Source of the DNA: Burkholderiales bacterium
Lineage (GTDB): Bacteria; Pseudomonadota; Gammaproteobacteria; Burkholderiales; Burkholderiaceae_C
Assembly: GCA_019509985.1 (NCBI GenBank)
Contig: JAEKLF010000089.1
Span: 1-32,266, forward strand
DNA: 32,266 nucleotides
Direction of reading: 5' to 3'
Under the pieces are notes generated by a model. That model ran no database searches. It had not been told where the DNA came from and saw only the letters and a list, made by a program, of their open reading frames with translations. The translations under genes were made by a program, and so were the position numbers. Shown in pieces: positions 7,835 through 17,288 of this stretch. Numbering within the stretch: the stretch's first letter is position 1; each line of letters begins with the position of its first letter.

Positions 7835-8206
7835 ATGAGCACAACCTTGACCCAGGGACAACACGCGCTGCTGGAGAACGAACTGCGGCTGGCGCGCGAG
7901 CGCGTCGAGCAGGCGCTGAAGGCGCAGCTCAACGGCCAGGCGCGTGTCGCCCACGCCGCGGCCCTGCTCGCGGACGACCCGCGCGAATGGAGCGAACACG
8001 AGGCCGACCGCGAAGTCGACCAGGCTCGCAGCGACCGCCTGCTGGTCGAGCTGGGCGACATCGACGACGCGCTGATGCGCCTGCGGCAGCCCGGCTACGG
8101 CCGCTGCATCGACTGCGCCGCCGTCATTCCCTTCGACCGCCTGCAGCAACTGCCGCAGGCCCTGCGCTGCCTCGACTGCCAGACCACCATCGAAGCCGCG
8201 CGCTGA
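7835..8206 (+). CDS. TraR/DksA-type C4 zinc-finger protein
   Basis: 123 residues. The C-terminal finger is C91-x2-C94-x17-C112-x2-C115, preceded by a long helical, charged N-terminal part. DksA/TraR proteins enter the RNA polymerase secondary channel and retune promoter choice under stress; this one is shorter than true DksA (about 150 aa) and nearer in size to stand-alone DksA-like proteins. It is probably cotranscribed with the gene starting 18 bases downstream. The FNR-like site upstream suggests oxygen-responsive expression, which is inference. The family is clear; the exact target is unknown. Confidence 0.85.
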   Translation: MSTTLTQGQHALLENELRLARERVEQALKAQLNGQARVAHAAALLADDPREWSEHEADREVDQARSDRLLVELGDIDDALMRLRQPGYGRCIDCAAVIPFDRLQQLPQALRCLDCQTTIEAAR

Positions 8207-8224
8207 CCCCTTCCAGGAGATCCC

Positions 8225-8593
8225 ATGTTCCACGCCGTTGTCCACCTCGACCACCACCACGCCCAGGTGCTGCATTTCGACGCCCACCAGGTGCACGCCG
8301 CCCGCATCGAACCCCACCATCGGCCCGCCCATGGCCGCGACGAACGCGAGGAGCATGCCCTCTTCGCCGCCATCTGCCAGGCACTGCAGGACACGCCTGA
8401 GGTGCTGGTGACGGGCTCGCACCCGGTCATTGGCGAGTTCCGTCACTACGTCGAGGCGCACCGGCCGCAGCTGGCAACGCGCATCGCGGACTACCGACCG
8501 GCGGCGCCGCTCAGCCAGGGCCAGATGCTGGCTCTGGCGCGCCAGTTCTTCACCGCCTTCGACCGCATGGCCGGGGTGCCGACACCGAGCTGA
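8225..8593 (+). CDS. Small protein of the 'translational machinery protein' / eRF1-domain-like type
   Basis: 122 residues with N-terminal MFHAVVHLDHHHAQVLHF, central EVLVTGSHPVIGEFRHYVEAH and C-terminal DRMAGVPTPS. From memory this pattern matches small proteobacterial proteins annotated as translational machinery proteins, related to bacterial eRF1/Pelota-like domains; I could not run a search. The histidine-rich N-terminal beta strand is notable. An AGGAG ribosome site lies just before ATG 8225. Its position right behind a TraR/DksA-type gene suggests one stress operon acting on transcription and translation. No GGQ-like peptide-release motif is visible, so a true release-factor role is not supported. 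Confidence 0.65.
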   Translation: MFHAVVHLDHHHAQVLHFDAHQVHAARIEPHHRPAHGRDEREEHALFAAICQALQDTPEVLVTGSHPVIGEFRHYVEAHRPQLATRIADYRPAAPLSQGQMLALARQFFTAFDRMAGVPTPS

Positions 8594-8701
8594 ACCCGGC
8601 GGCCGGCGGCGGGCCGCGCCATATTCCACGCCGGTGCCGCGTCGGTCACGACGCCGTCAGATGCCGCGGCATAGACTCGCGCGCACCTGTCCACCGCCCC
8701 C

Positions 8702-9457
8702 GTGAAGCGCCGCAACTGTCTTGCACTGACCGCCTGCCTCGGCCCGCCCCTCCCGGCGTTTGCTGTGCCCGCGAAGCGCAGCCTGGTCGGCTTCACGGAG
8801 AACCTGCCGCCGCTGAACTACCAGGACGAATCCGGCGCCGCGCAGGGGTTCAGCGTCGAGTTGCTGCGCCTGATGGCCAGGGCCGCCGGCCTGTCGCTGG
8901 AGCTGCAGGTGATGCCCTGGCAGCGCACGGTGCAGATGGCCGAAGCCGAGCCGGCCAGCGTGCTGTTCTCGCTGACGCGCACACCGGAACGCGAGGCCCA
9001 GTTCCAGTGGGTCGGCCCGATCGCACAGCGGCGCATCCTCATCTACAAACTCGCCCGCCGCAGCGATCTAAAGCTCAACCAGCTCAGCGACCTCGGCTCA
9101 CTGCGCATCGGCGTCGTGCGCGACTCGGCCGCCGACAGGCAACTGCAGGCCAGCGGCCTGAGGCCCAGCGTTCAACTCGAACACGGCCTGGACGACGCCA
9201 CGAATGTGCGCAAGCTGCTGGCCGGGCGCATGGAGTTCGTCGCGCTGCTGGACTGGGCCGCGGCCTGGAACATGCGGCAGATGAAGCTGCCCTACGCCAC
9301 GCTGCAGCCCGTCATGGAGCAGGACGCCAGCCGCTCGTACTGGTACGGCCTGCGCCCCGACGCGGAACCGGCGCTCGTCAAACGGCTGCAGGCCGGGCTG
9401 GATGCCCTCAAGCGCGATGGGCGCTACGAGCGGCTGCGGCAGCGCTATTTCATCTAG
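8702..9457 (+). CDS. Periplasmic substrate-binding protein, family 3 type
   Basis: 251 residues starting at GTG. The N-terminus (about 1-21) looks like an export signal ending near FAVPA. The mature part follows the family 3 solute-binding pattern: SLVGFTENLPPLNY, QGFSVELLRLMARAAGL, a VMPWQRTVQMAE stretch, LGSLRIGVVRDSAAD and a C-terminal LQAGLDALKRDGRYERLRQRY. Such proteins bind amino acids or similar small ligands for ABC importers or sensors. No permease or ATPase gene is adjacent, so it may be an orphan receptor. The ligand cannot be told from sequence. Confidence 0.85.
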   Translation: MKRRNCLALTACLGPPLPAFAVPAKRSLVGFTENLPPLNYQDESGAAQGFSVELLRLMARAAGLSLELQVMPWQRTVQMAEAEPASVLFSLTRTPEREAQFQWVGPIAQRRILIYKLARRSDLKLNQLSDLGSLRIGVVRDSAADRQLQASGLRPSVQLEHGLDDATNVRKLLAGRMEFVALLDWAAAWNMRQMKLPYATLQPVMEQDASRSYWYGLRPDAEPALVKRLQAGLDALKRDGRYERLRQRYFI

Positions 9458-9502
9458 GCGCTGCGTCACTGCGCCTCCAGCGGGGCGCTGGCCGCCCTCA
9501 AA

Positions 9503-11566
<2,064 letters not shown>

Positions 11567-11580
11567 CTGGCCTCACAGGC

Positions 11581-11769
11581 TCACTTGCAGCTGAAGCTCT
11601 TGGCGTTGACTTCCTTCACATTGCCGGCGCCGCAAGTGGCCAGCGCCTGTTCGCTCATCCGGGTGACGGCGGCCGAATCGGTCTGCGTCGAGATGGGCGG
11701 CGCGAAGATGCAGGCGCTGAGCAGGGCAGAGGCGGTCAGGGCGACGGCGAAGGCGGCGATGCGGTTCAT
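11581..11769 (-). CDS. Small lipoprotein of unknown function, 62 aa
   Basis: The N-terminal MNRIAAFAVALTASALLSAC is a lipoprotein signal with the lipobox cysteine at residue 20. The mature part is about 42 residues with two further cysteines (C46, C61), which could form a disulfide. It is the last gene of a minus-strand run after the LytTR kinase/regulator pair. I do not recognise a family. It was chosen over longer frames on the same strand because the signal and lipobox are unambiguous. Confidence 0.75.
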   Translation of the reverse strand: MNRIAAFAVALTASALLSACIFAPPISTQTDSAAVTRMSEQALATCGAGNVKEVNAKSFSCK

Positions 11770-11897
11770 TCGAGTTCTCGGGTGAGGTGTCGTTGAAAGG
11801 CCCGCATCGTCGCTGCAATCCGGCGACCAATCTCGCGGCGGACGACAGGTTGCAGATCCCGTGGGACAAACTGCACTCCGCCTGGACACGCCGGCAT
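11766..11897 (-). CDS. Possible 43-aa ORF filling the gap between the response regulator and the small lipoprotein
   Basis: Its ATG overlaps the response-regulator stop as TGATG, and its TGA overlaps the lipoprotein start as ATGA, so it exactly bridges the gap. The product begins MPACPGGVQFVPRDL and is arginine-rich. Against it, G or C fills only about 58% of third codon positions (25 of 43), far below its neighbours, and no family is recognised. It may simply be a coupling leader or chance. Confidence 0.25.
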   Translation of the reverse strand: MPACPGGVQFVPRDLQPVVRREIGRRIAATMRAFQRHLTRELE

Positions 11898-12616
11898 CAG
11901 AGCTCCAGCTTCTCTCGCAACAGCCTGGCCTGCCGCCGCGACACCTCGACCCGGTGGCCGTCGCGCAGCGTGACGCGGTAGCCGTCGTTGCTCCAGGGCT
12001 CGATGCCCTGGATCCAGCGCAGGTTGATGAGGTGGCTGCGGCTGGCGCGAAAGAACAGCTGCGGATCCAGGCGGTCCTCCAGGCTGGTGAGCGTGCGCGC
12101 GAGCAGCGGGCGCTGGCCGTCGAACCAGGCCTGCGCGTAGTTGCCGCAAGCTTCAAACCCGGCGACGTCGCCCAGGCGCACGAACCAGCAGCGCTCGCCG
12201 TCACGCAGGAAGACCATGTCGTCGGCCCCCTTCAACGTGGTCGCCAGCGCTGCGACGGGCGCGGGCCGCAGGCGCTCGCGGGCCTTGGCCAGCGCCGTTT
12301 CCAGGCGGTCAGCGGCGATGGGCTTGAGCAGATAGTCCAGCGCATTGCGCTCGAAGGCGGCCAGCGCATGCTGGTCATAGGCCGTGGTGAAGACGACAAG
12401 CGGCATGTGTTCAAGCTGGTCCAGCAGGTCGAAGCCGGTGGCGCCCGGCAGCTCCACGTCGAGCAGCAGCAGCTCCGGCTGCAGCGTGTCGATGGCCTCG
12501 CGGGCCGGTGCCAGCTCGGCGGCCTCGCCGATGACGTCGGCATCGGGCACGGCGGCCAGCAGCGTGCGCAGCTCCTGGCGAGCCAGCCGCGAGTCTTCGA
12601 CGATGTAGATCCTCAT
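11897..12616 (-). CDS. LytTR-family response regulator
   Basis: 239 residues. The receiver domain (1-115) has the acidic pair ED at 7-8, the phospho-acceptor D53 in LLLLDVELPG, a switch threonine in VVFTTAYD and lysine in LLKPI. The C-terminal LytTR DNA-binding domain (about 128-237) has HLINLRWIQGIEP and a DGHRVEVSRRQARLL ending. The start overlaps the kinase stop (ATGA at 12613-12616), so the pair is translationally coupled. LytTR regulators bind direct repeats near promoters. The target genes are not evident, but the small lipoprotein directly downstream and the hydrolase upstream are candidates. Confidence 0.93.
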   Translation of the reverse strand: MRIYIVEDSRLARQELRTLLAAVPDADVIGEAAELAPAREAIDTLQPELLLLDVELPGATGFDLLDQLEHMPLVVFTTAYDQHALAAFERNALDYLLKPIAADRLETALAKARERLRPAPVAALATTLKGADDMVFLRDGERCWFVRLGDVAGFEACGNYAQAWFDGQRPLLARTLTSLEDRLDPQLFFRASRSHLINLRWIQGIEPWSNDGYRVTLRDGHRVEVSRRQARLLREKLEL

Positions 12617-13653
12617 GCGTTCAGTTCCACGGTGACGTTGACGCGGCCATCGGCCGCCGCGATGCGGCAGCCCGCGCCATCGCCGCCAGCGCGCGCGAGG
12701 CGCTCGCGCAGGTTGGCCAGTCCCAGGCCGGTGCTGTCCGTCGATCCCGGCTTCCACTGGCCCGGGTTGTCGACGGCGATGTTCAGCTTGCCGCCAGCAC
12801 GTGCGATGCGGATGTCCACGACACCGCCGCCGGCCGTACGCGCGATGCCATGCTTGATCGCGTTCTCCACCAGCAGCTGCAGCAGCATGGGTGGCACGCT
12901 GGCGGCGGCTGCAGCGGGGTCGACCTGCCAGTCCACGCGCAGCCGCTCCTCGTGGTGCAGCTGCTCCAGCGCCACATAGTCGCGCACGACGGCCAGCTCG
13001 TCGGCCAGCGGCACGCGCTCCTTGGCGCTGTGCTGCAGCGTGTGGCGCAGCGTGTTGGACAGCCGGCTCAGCATCTCGCGGGCGCGGGCCGGGTCTTCGT
13101 TGATGAGGGCGCGCAGGTTGTTCAGCGCGTTGAACAGGAAGTGCGGGTTGATCTGGGCGCGCAGCACCTGCAGCTCCAGCGCGCGGGCGGCGGCCTCGGC
13201 CTGCCACTTTGCGATCTCGCCGCGCTTCCAGCGGTCGAGCATCTGCAGGCCCACCCACACGGCGAGCCACAGCCACAGCACGATGGTGGTGTTCATCGTG
13301 TAGCCCAGCAGCACACCCAGCCCATGCGGCGTGCCGCTCGGGAATGTCAGCCAACCGAGCGAAAGACCGACCCAGTTGACGACGAAGAGCAGGCCCTGCA
13401 CTGCCAGCGCGAACAGGGGCGGCAGCGTGGCCAGGCGCAGCAGCAAGGCCGATGGCGAGCGCTCCAGCCAGCCGCGGCGCAGCACCAGTGCCCGCAGGCT
13501 TTCGGTGGCGGCCCACAGGCCCAGGGCCACCATCAGCATCACGAAGACGAGCGAGCCGGTCGGCCGCTGGTAGGCGGCCACCATCGCCAGCGAGATGCCG
13601 GCATAGCCGCCCCAGACCAAGGCCTGCACCGCAAACCGCCGGCGGCTGTCCAT
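12613..13653 (-). CDS. LytS/AlgZ-type membrane sensor histidine kinase
   Basis: 346 residues. About four hydrophobic helices occupy residues 8-135 (for example SLVFVMLMVALGLWA, LPPLFALAVQGLLFVVNWVGL, TIVLWLWLAVWVGL). The phospho-acceptor H171 lies in the QINPHFLFNALNNLRALI signature of the LytS-type family. The ATPase part has LLVENAIKHGIA and STGLGLANLRERL. The start at 13653 is preceded by GAGGGAGCAACGAGGAC and beats an upstream in-frame start at 13734. Its stimulus is unknown; no separate periplasmic sensor domain is present, so sensing is probably within the membrane. Confidence 0.92.
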   Translation of the reverse strand: MDSRRRFAVQALVWGGYAGISLAMVAAYQRPTGSLVFVMLMVALGLWAATESLRALVLRRGWLERSPSALLLRLATLPPLFALAVQGLLFVVNWVGLSLGWLTFPSGTPHGLGVLLGYTMNTTIVLWLWLAVWVGLQMLDRWKRGEIAKWQAEAAARALELQVLRAQINPHFLFNALNNLRALINEDPARAREMLSRLSNTLRHTLQHSAKERVPLADELAVVRDYVALEQLHHEERLRVDWQVDPAAAAASVPPMLLQLLVENAIKHGIARTAGGGVVDIRIARAGGKLNIAVDNPGQWKPGSTDSTGLGLANLRERLARAGGDGAGCRIAAADGRVNVTVELNA

Positions 13654-13684
13654 GTCCTCGTTGCTCCCTCGTTCGAGTTGGTTT

Positions 13685-14581
13685 TCAGCGTGCGGCCAGG
13701 AAGGTCTTGACCTCGCCGACCAGCCAGTCGGCATCGTCCCACATGAGGAAGTGGTAGCCGCGCTGGCTCATCACGACCTTGACGCCGTTCAGGCCCGCAT
13801 ACTGGGTCTCGAAGATCTTCTTCGTGCTCTCCAGCGTCGAGCCCATGGGCTCGTAGGCGGCCCAGGCGCCCAGCACCAGCGTCGGCGCCGTGACCCTGGG
13901 CAGCAGCGGGCGCAGGTCCTCGCCCCAAAGTTCGGACATGGCCTGGGCCGATGTGGCGCGGTCGCTGGCCATGCTCCATGTGAAGACGCGCTCGCCGTTG
14001 GCGGGGTCGCGGCTCATGCCCATCGCACCCTGGCGCGCACCGGCCTCCCACTGCGCCGGCGTGGCCGACAGCATCTGCTGGCGCATCGCGGCCGCGGCGC
14101 CGCGCGCGGTCTCGGCCGTCATGCCGCGCAGGCCGGCCAGGAAGGGCAGCGAGTCGACGATGACGAGGCGATCGATGCGGCCGGGCCGCTCGGCCGCCAT
14201 CTGCAGCGCCAGCACGCCGCCCAGGCTGTGGCCCATGACGACGGGCTTGTCCAGCTTGCGGTCGTCCAGGTAGGCGAGCAGGCGGTCGCGCATGCCGTGC
14301 ATGAAGTCGTCCGTCGCCACCGCCGGCGCGCCGGCAAAGCCGGGCAGTTGCACGATGTGGCATTGCACGCCGGGCTGCAGCGCGGCGCAGGTTTGCATCC
14401 AGGTGCTGGCGGCGCTGTTCAGGCCCGGAATCATCACGACCGGCCGGCCCTGGCCGATGACGTCGACGCGCAGGTCGCGGAACTCGACGGCCGCGGCCTG
14501 GCCGTGGCTCACGTACAGCGCCGTCGCGATGCCGACAGCTGCAGCAAACAGGCCGGCCCAGGAAGTCTTGCGGCGGGTCAT
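13685..14581 (-). CDS. Exported alpha/beta hydrolase
   Basis: 298 residues. An N-terminal signal (1-30, ending in GQAAA) suggests export to the periplasm. The fold is shown by VVMIPGLNSAAST (oxyanion region), the nucleophile elbow GHSLGG with S119, and the C-terminal YHFLMWDD with H277 as the likely catalytic histidine; a VTAPTLVLGAW stretch probably precedes the acid. A GGAG site supports ATG 14581 over in-frame ATGs at 14593 and farther up. The kinase gene starts 31 bases downstream, suggesting one transcript. Substrate unknown: esterase, lipase or haloperoxidase-like activity are all possible. Confidence 0.88.
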   Translation of the reverse strand: MTRRKTSWAGLFAAAVGIATALYVSHGQAAAVEFRDLRVDVIGQGRPVVMIPGLNSAASTWMQTCAALQPGVQCHIVQLPGFAGAPAVATDDFMHGMRDRLLAYLDDRKLDKPVVMGHSLGGVLALQMAAERPGRIDRLVIVDSLPFLAGLRGMTAETARGAAAAMRQQMLSATPAQWEAGARQGAMGMSRDPANGERVFTWSMASDRATSAQAMSELWGEDLRPLLPRVTAPTLVLGAWAAYEPMGSTLESTKKIFETQYAGLNGVKVVMSQRGYHFLMWDDADWLVGEVKTFLAAR

Positions 14582-14683
14582 CGAGGTCTCCATCAGGGTT
14601 GCGATGGAGGCCATGCTGCCGGCGCCGCGGGCCACGCGCGCCGGCCGGATGACGAACGGCAGGACGTACGGACGAATGGCGTA

Positions 14684-14699
14684 CCGCCCGGATGGGCGG
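14684..14699. terminator. Weak hairpin after the cyclophilin gene
   Basis: CCGCCC-GGAT-GGGCGG lies just past the cyclophilin stop on the minus strand, but no T-run follows. It may give partial termination before the hydrolase gene. Confidence 0.25.
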
Positions 14700-14703
14700 C
14701 GGC

Positions 14704-15423
14704 CTATTTCAGCCGCTGCGCCCAGTACACCAGCACCTCGGTGCGCGGTTCGATGTCCGTGGGACTGTAGGTGTAGGTTGGCACCACGTTGATCGCGTCC
14801 AGCACCGGCAGGCCCGAGATGATGCGGCCGAAGACCGCGTAGCCGGGGTTGGTGGCACTCTGGTAGTCCAGGCTGGTGTTGTCCTGCACGTTGAAGAAGA
14901 ACTGGCTGGTGGCTGAGTCTGCGGCGTCGCGGCGCGCCATCGCGATCGTGCCGCGCAGGTTGGACAGGCCGTTGTTGCTCTCCAGTTTGATGGGCGCATA
15001 CAACGGTTGCTTCAGAACCATGCCGCTGGTGTAGCCACCGCCCTGCACGACAAAGTCGCGGTCGACACGGTGGATCAAGGTGCTCGTGTAGAAACCCGCG
15101 GCGACGTAGTTGTAGAAATTGGCCACTGTCTGCGGCGCGTAGGTGTCGTAGAGCTCGACGACGATCTCGCCGCTGCTGGTCAGCATGCAGACCGTGCCCC
15201 ATTGGCTGGCCGCCGACGCCGCGAGCCCAGCCGCGCTGCAGGACAGGGTGGGGGGATTCGGGTTGGGGTTGGGGCGCGGGTACTGCGTGCCACCGGCGCC
15301 GCCACCCCCACCACCGCCGCCGCCGCCGCCAATCTCGATCTCGGCACCGCCGCCGCAGGCGCTGAGGACGGTGGCCGCGCCAAGGGCGAGGATGAGGCTG
15401 AGCAGACGGTTAGGCAGGCGCAT
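14704..15423 (-). CDS. Cyclophilin-type peptidyl-prolyl isomerase, lipoprotein
   Basis: 239 residues. A lipoprotein signal ends in VLSAC (C23). A run of eleven glycines and a proline/asparagine-rich linker follow. The cyclophilin domain (about 80-235) shows GEIVVELYDTYAPQTVANF, IHRVDRDFVVQGG carrying the catalytic arginine, SQFFFNVQDN and YAVFGRIISGLPVLDAI. It should catalyse proline cis-trans isomerisation in the cell envelope. A GGAG site supports ATG 15423 rather than the upstream ATG at 15450. It is divergent from a second prolyl isomerase lipoprotein, of FKBP type. Attachment to the outer rather than the inner membrane is not certain. Confidence 0.93.
   Translation of the reverse strand: MRLPNRLLSLILALGAATVLSACGGGAEIEIGGGGGGGGGGGAGGTQYPRPNPNPNPPTLSCSAAGLAASAASQWGTVCMLTSSGEIVVELYDTYAPQTVANFYNYVAAGFYTSTLIHRVDRDFVVQGGGYTSGMVLKQPLYAPIKLESNNGLSNLRGTIAMARRDAADSATSQFFFNVQDNTSLDYQSATNPGYAVFGRIISGLPVLDAINVVPTYTYSPTDIEPRTEVLVYWAQRLK
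15314..15330 (-). repeat. Trinucleotide (CCG)n tract in the cyclophilin gene
   Basis: Five to six CCG units encode part of the polyglycine linker. Slippage here would change linker length without changing the frame. Confidence 0.6.
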
Positions 15424-15444
15424 GGACAACTCCGAGGTCTGGCA

Positions 15445-15475
15445 GGTCAACGCCGGCCGGCGTGCGCTGTTGACC
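15445..15475. promoter_or_regulatory. Long-spaced inverted repeat GGTCAAC-N17-GTTGACC between the two isomerase genes
   Basis: Perfect 7-base arms (15445-15451 and 15469-15475) lie in the 136-base divergent region. The right arm contains TTGACC, like a -35 element. A TATAGT at 15504-15509 could be a -10 for the FKBP gene, but its spacing from TTGACC is too long for one standard promoter. An operator shared by both genes is inference. Confidence 0.35.
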
Positions 15476-15559
15476 CTGCTTACAAGCCTTTACCTGCGCT
15501 GGCTATAGTCCGCGCGCCGCCACAAGCGACGCCTTTCTTCCACCTTCAGCCGTACCACC

Positions 15560-16039
15560 ATGCCCTTGCTTCGCACCCGCCGCTCCGCCCTCCTGCTCGC
15601 TTTCAGCGCCAGCCTCGTTCTCGCCGCCTGCGGCGGCGGCGGCGGCGACTCGGGCACGCCGACCAACACCGACCCTAACGGCTGGAACGCCGTGACCGCA
15701 TTGAAGGTCACGGACACCACGGTCGGCACCGGCGCGCAGGCCGACACGACCAAGACCGTGGCCGTGAATTACACCGGCTACATCTACGACGTGCGCGTCG
15801 CCAACACCAAAGGCACACAGTTCGACACCTCGGTCGGCAAGACCCCACTGAGCTTCAAGCTCGGCTCGGGCGCCGTCATCCCCGGCTTCGACCAAGGCGT
15901 CACTGGTATGAAAGTAGGCGGCAAGCGCACCGTCACCATCCCGGCAGCGCTGGCCTATGGAACCACCGGCGCTGGCGGTGGCGTGATCCCTCCGAACGCG
16001 GCCCTCGTGTTCGACCTCGAACTGATGAGCGTCAACTGA
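15560..16039 (+). CDS. FKBP-type peptidyl-prolyl isomerase, lipoprotein
   Basis: 159 residues. The lipoprotein signal ends in LAAC (C24), followed by a short glycine-rich linker. The FKBP domain (about 45-158) shows KTVAVNYTGYIYD, TQFDTS, FKLGSGAVIPGFDQGVTGMKVGGKR and IPAALAYG with a closing VFDLELMSV, matching the binding-pocket pattern of the family. It should isomerise proline bonds in the envelope. Its end overlaps the convergent panC end by 8 bases. Together with the divergent cyclophilin gene this makes a pair of unrelated folds with the same activity and the same lipid anchoring. Confidence 0.95.
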   Translation: MPLLRTRRSALLLAFSASLVLAACGGGGGDSGTPTNTDPNGWNAVTALKVTDTTVGTGAQADTTKTVAVNYTGYIYDVRVANTKGTQFDTSVGKTPLSFKLGSGAVIPGFDQGVTGMKVGGKRTVTIPAALAYGTTGAGGGVIPPNAALVFDLELMSVN

Positions 16040-16868
16040 CCTCGAGGTTGTCGATCAGGCGCGTGCTGCCCAGCCGGGCGGCACCCAGCGCGACCAGCGG
16101 CTGGCCGTCGACGGCCGGCCCGAGGTCGTGCTGGCGGCGCAGCGTCAGGTAGTCCGGCGCCCAGCCGGCGTCGCGCAGGGATTGCAGCGCGTCGGCTTCC
16201 ATCGCATCCAGGTCGCGTTCGCCGGACTGCCAGCGGGCGATGAGGCCTTTCAGCGTGCGCGACAGGCGCAGCGCCTCGATCTTCTCGGGCGCACTCAGGT
16301 AGCCGTTGCGCGAGGACAGCGCCAGGCCTTCGTCGCTGCGGCGCGTCTCGCCGCCGTGGACAGCGACGGGCAAGGCCATCTGCGCCGTCATGCGCCTCAG
16401 CACCATCAGCTGCTGGTAGTCCTTCTTGCCGAACACGGCAACGGTCGGCTGCACGATGTTGAAGAGCTTGTGCACCACCGTGCAGACGCCGGTGAAGAAG
16501 CCGGGGCGGAAGTGGCCTTCGAGGATGTCGGCCAGCGCGGGCGGCGGCACCACCTTGAAGCTCTGGGGCTCGGGGTAGAGCTCCGTCTCGCTGGGCGCGA
16601 AGACGATGTCGCAGCCGGCGCCCTCCAGCTGCTCGCAGTCCCGGGCCAGCGTGCGCGGGTAGGTGTCGAAGTCCTCGTGCGGCGCGAACTGCAGCCGGTT
16701 CACGAAGATACTGGCGATGACCGCACCGGCCGGGCCGACCAGTTCGCGCGCCTGCTTCACGAGCGCCAGATGGCCCTCGTGCAGGTTGCCCATCGTCGGC
16801 ACGAAACCGCGCTGGCGGTGGATGGCGAGCGCGTCGCGCAGCTCGGGGATGGTGTGGATCACTTGCAT
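16032..16868 (-). CDS. panC: Pantoate-beta-alanine ligase (pantothenate synthetase)
   Basis: 278 residues. PanC joins pantoate and beta-alanine with ATP to make pantothenate. The nucleotide-binding HxGH motif is seen in FVPTMGNLHEGH (H30, H33); IFVNRLQFAPHEDFDTYPR, KDYQQLMVLRRM and SSRNGYLS are the other family blocks. Frames starting upstream (16979) are rejected because MQVIHTIPELR is the usual N-terminus. No ribosome site is visible, and the start lies 5 bases after the stop of the extra gene, so translation is probably coupled to it. In many relatives panC directly follows panB. Confidence 0.96.
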   Translation of the reverse strand: MQVIHTIPELRDALAIHRQRGFVPTMGNLHEGHLALVKQARELVGPAGAVIASIFVNRLQFAPHEDFDTYPRTLARDCEQLEGAGCDIVFAPSETELYPEPQSFKVVPPPALADILEGHFRPGFFTGVCTVVHKLFNIVQPTVAVFGKKDYQQLMVLRRMTAQMALPVAVHGGETRRSDEGLALSSRNGYLSAPEKIEALRLSRTLKGLIARWQSGERDLDAMEADALQSLRDAGWAPDYLTLRRQHDLGPAVDGQPLVALGAARLGSTRLIDNLEVS

Positions 16869-16873
16869 AGGTC

Positions 16874-17281
16874 TTAGCGTTTCAGCATCGCCTCCAAGGT
16901 TTGCAGCGGCGCCAGCAGGAAGGATTGGTCCAACTCCAATTCGAAGGAGAGACAGCTCCCGTAGGTGGCCTCTGCCCACGCCTCTCCGCGGAGAAGAATA
17001 TGCCCAGCCGGCTGTGCGTCGAAGCGAAGCACCAATTGCTCCTCCCTGGGGCGCAACTCGGCGCTGCCGGACAGGTTGTCGTAGAGCCTGCGCAGCGAAG
17101 CAGTGAATGTTTGCAAGCTGTCGAATTCAATCCATGGCCTGATTTCGCCGCGGAATCGGGGCAGCACGATCTCCGCGCTAATGAAGTCGCGTCCCATGTC
17201 GGCGAGCGATTCAGGCAACTCAAAGCGCACACACTCGGACGCGCTGCCGAATTGAATTTCGAGATGAAGCGGGGCGCCCAT
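16874..17281 (-). CDS. WapI-immunity-like small protein inserted between panB and panC
   Basis: 135 residues from ATG 17281; starts at 17299 or 17308 are also possible, since none has a well-placed ribosome site. The visible pattern is PWIEFDSLQTFTASLRRLYD, then GSAELRPREEQLVLRF, GHILLRGEA and LELDQSFLLAPLQTLEAML. From memory this is the pattern of WapI-type immunity and related uncharacterised proteins; a search is needed. Codons such as ATT, TTT, CAA and GAA are more frequent than in panB or panC. It sits 7 bases after panB and 5 before panC, so it is cotranscribed. No toxin gene is adjacent, so an orphan immunity role is only a guess. Confidence 0.7.
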   Translation of the reverse strand: MGAPLHLEIQFGSASECVRFELPESLADMGRDFISAEIVLPRFRGEIRPWIEFDSLQTFTASLRRLYDNLSGSAELRPREEQLVLRFDAQPAGHILLRGEAWAEATYGSCLSFELELDQSFLLAPLQTLEAMLKR

Positions 17282-17288
17282 GCGGTGA

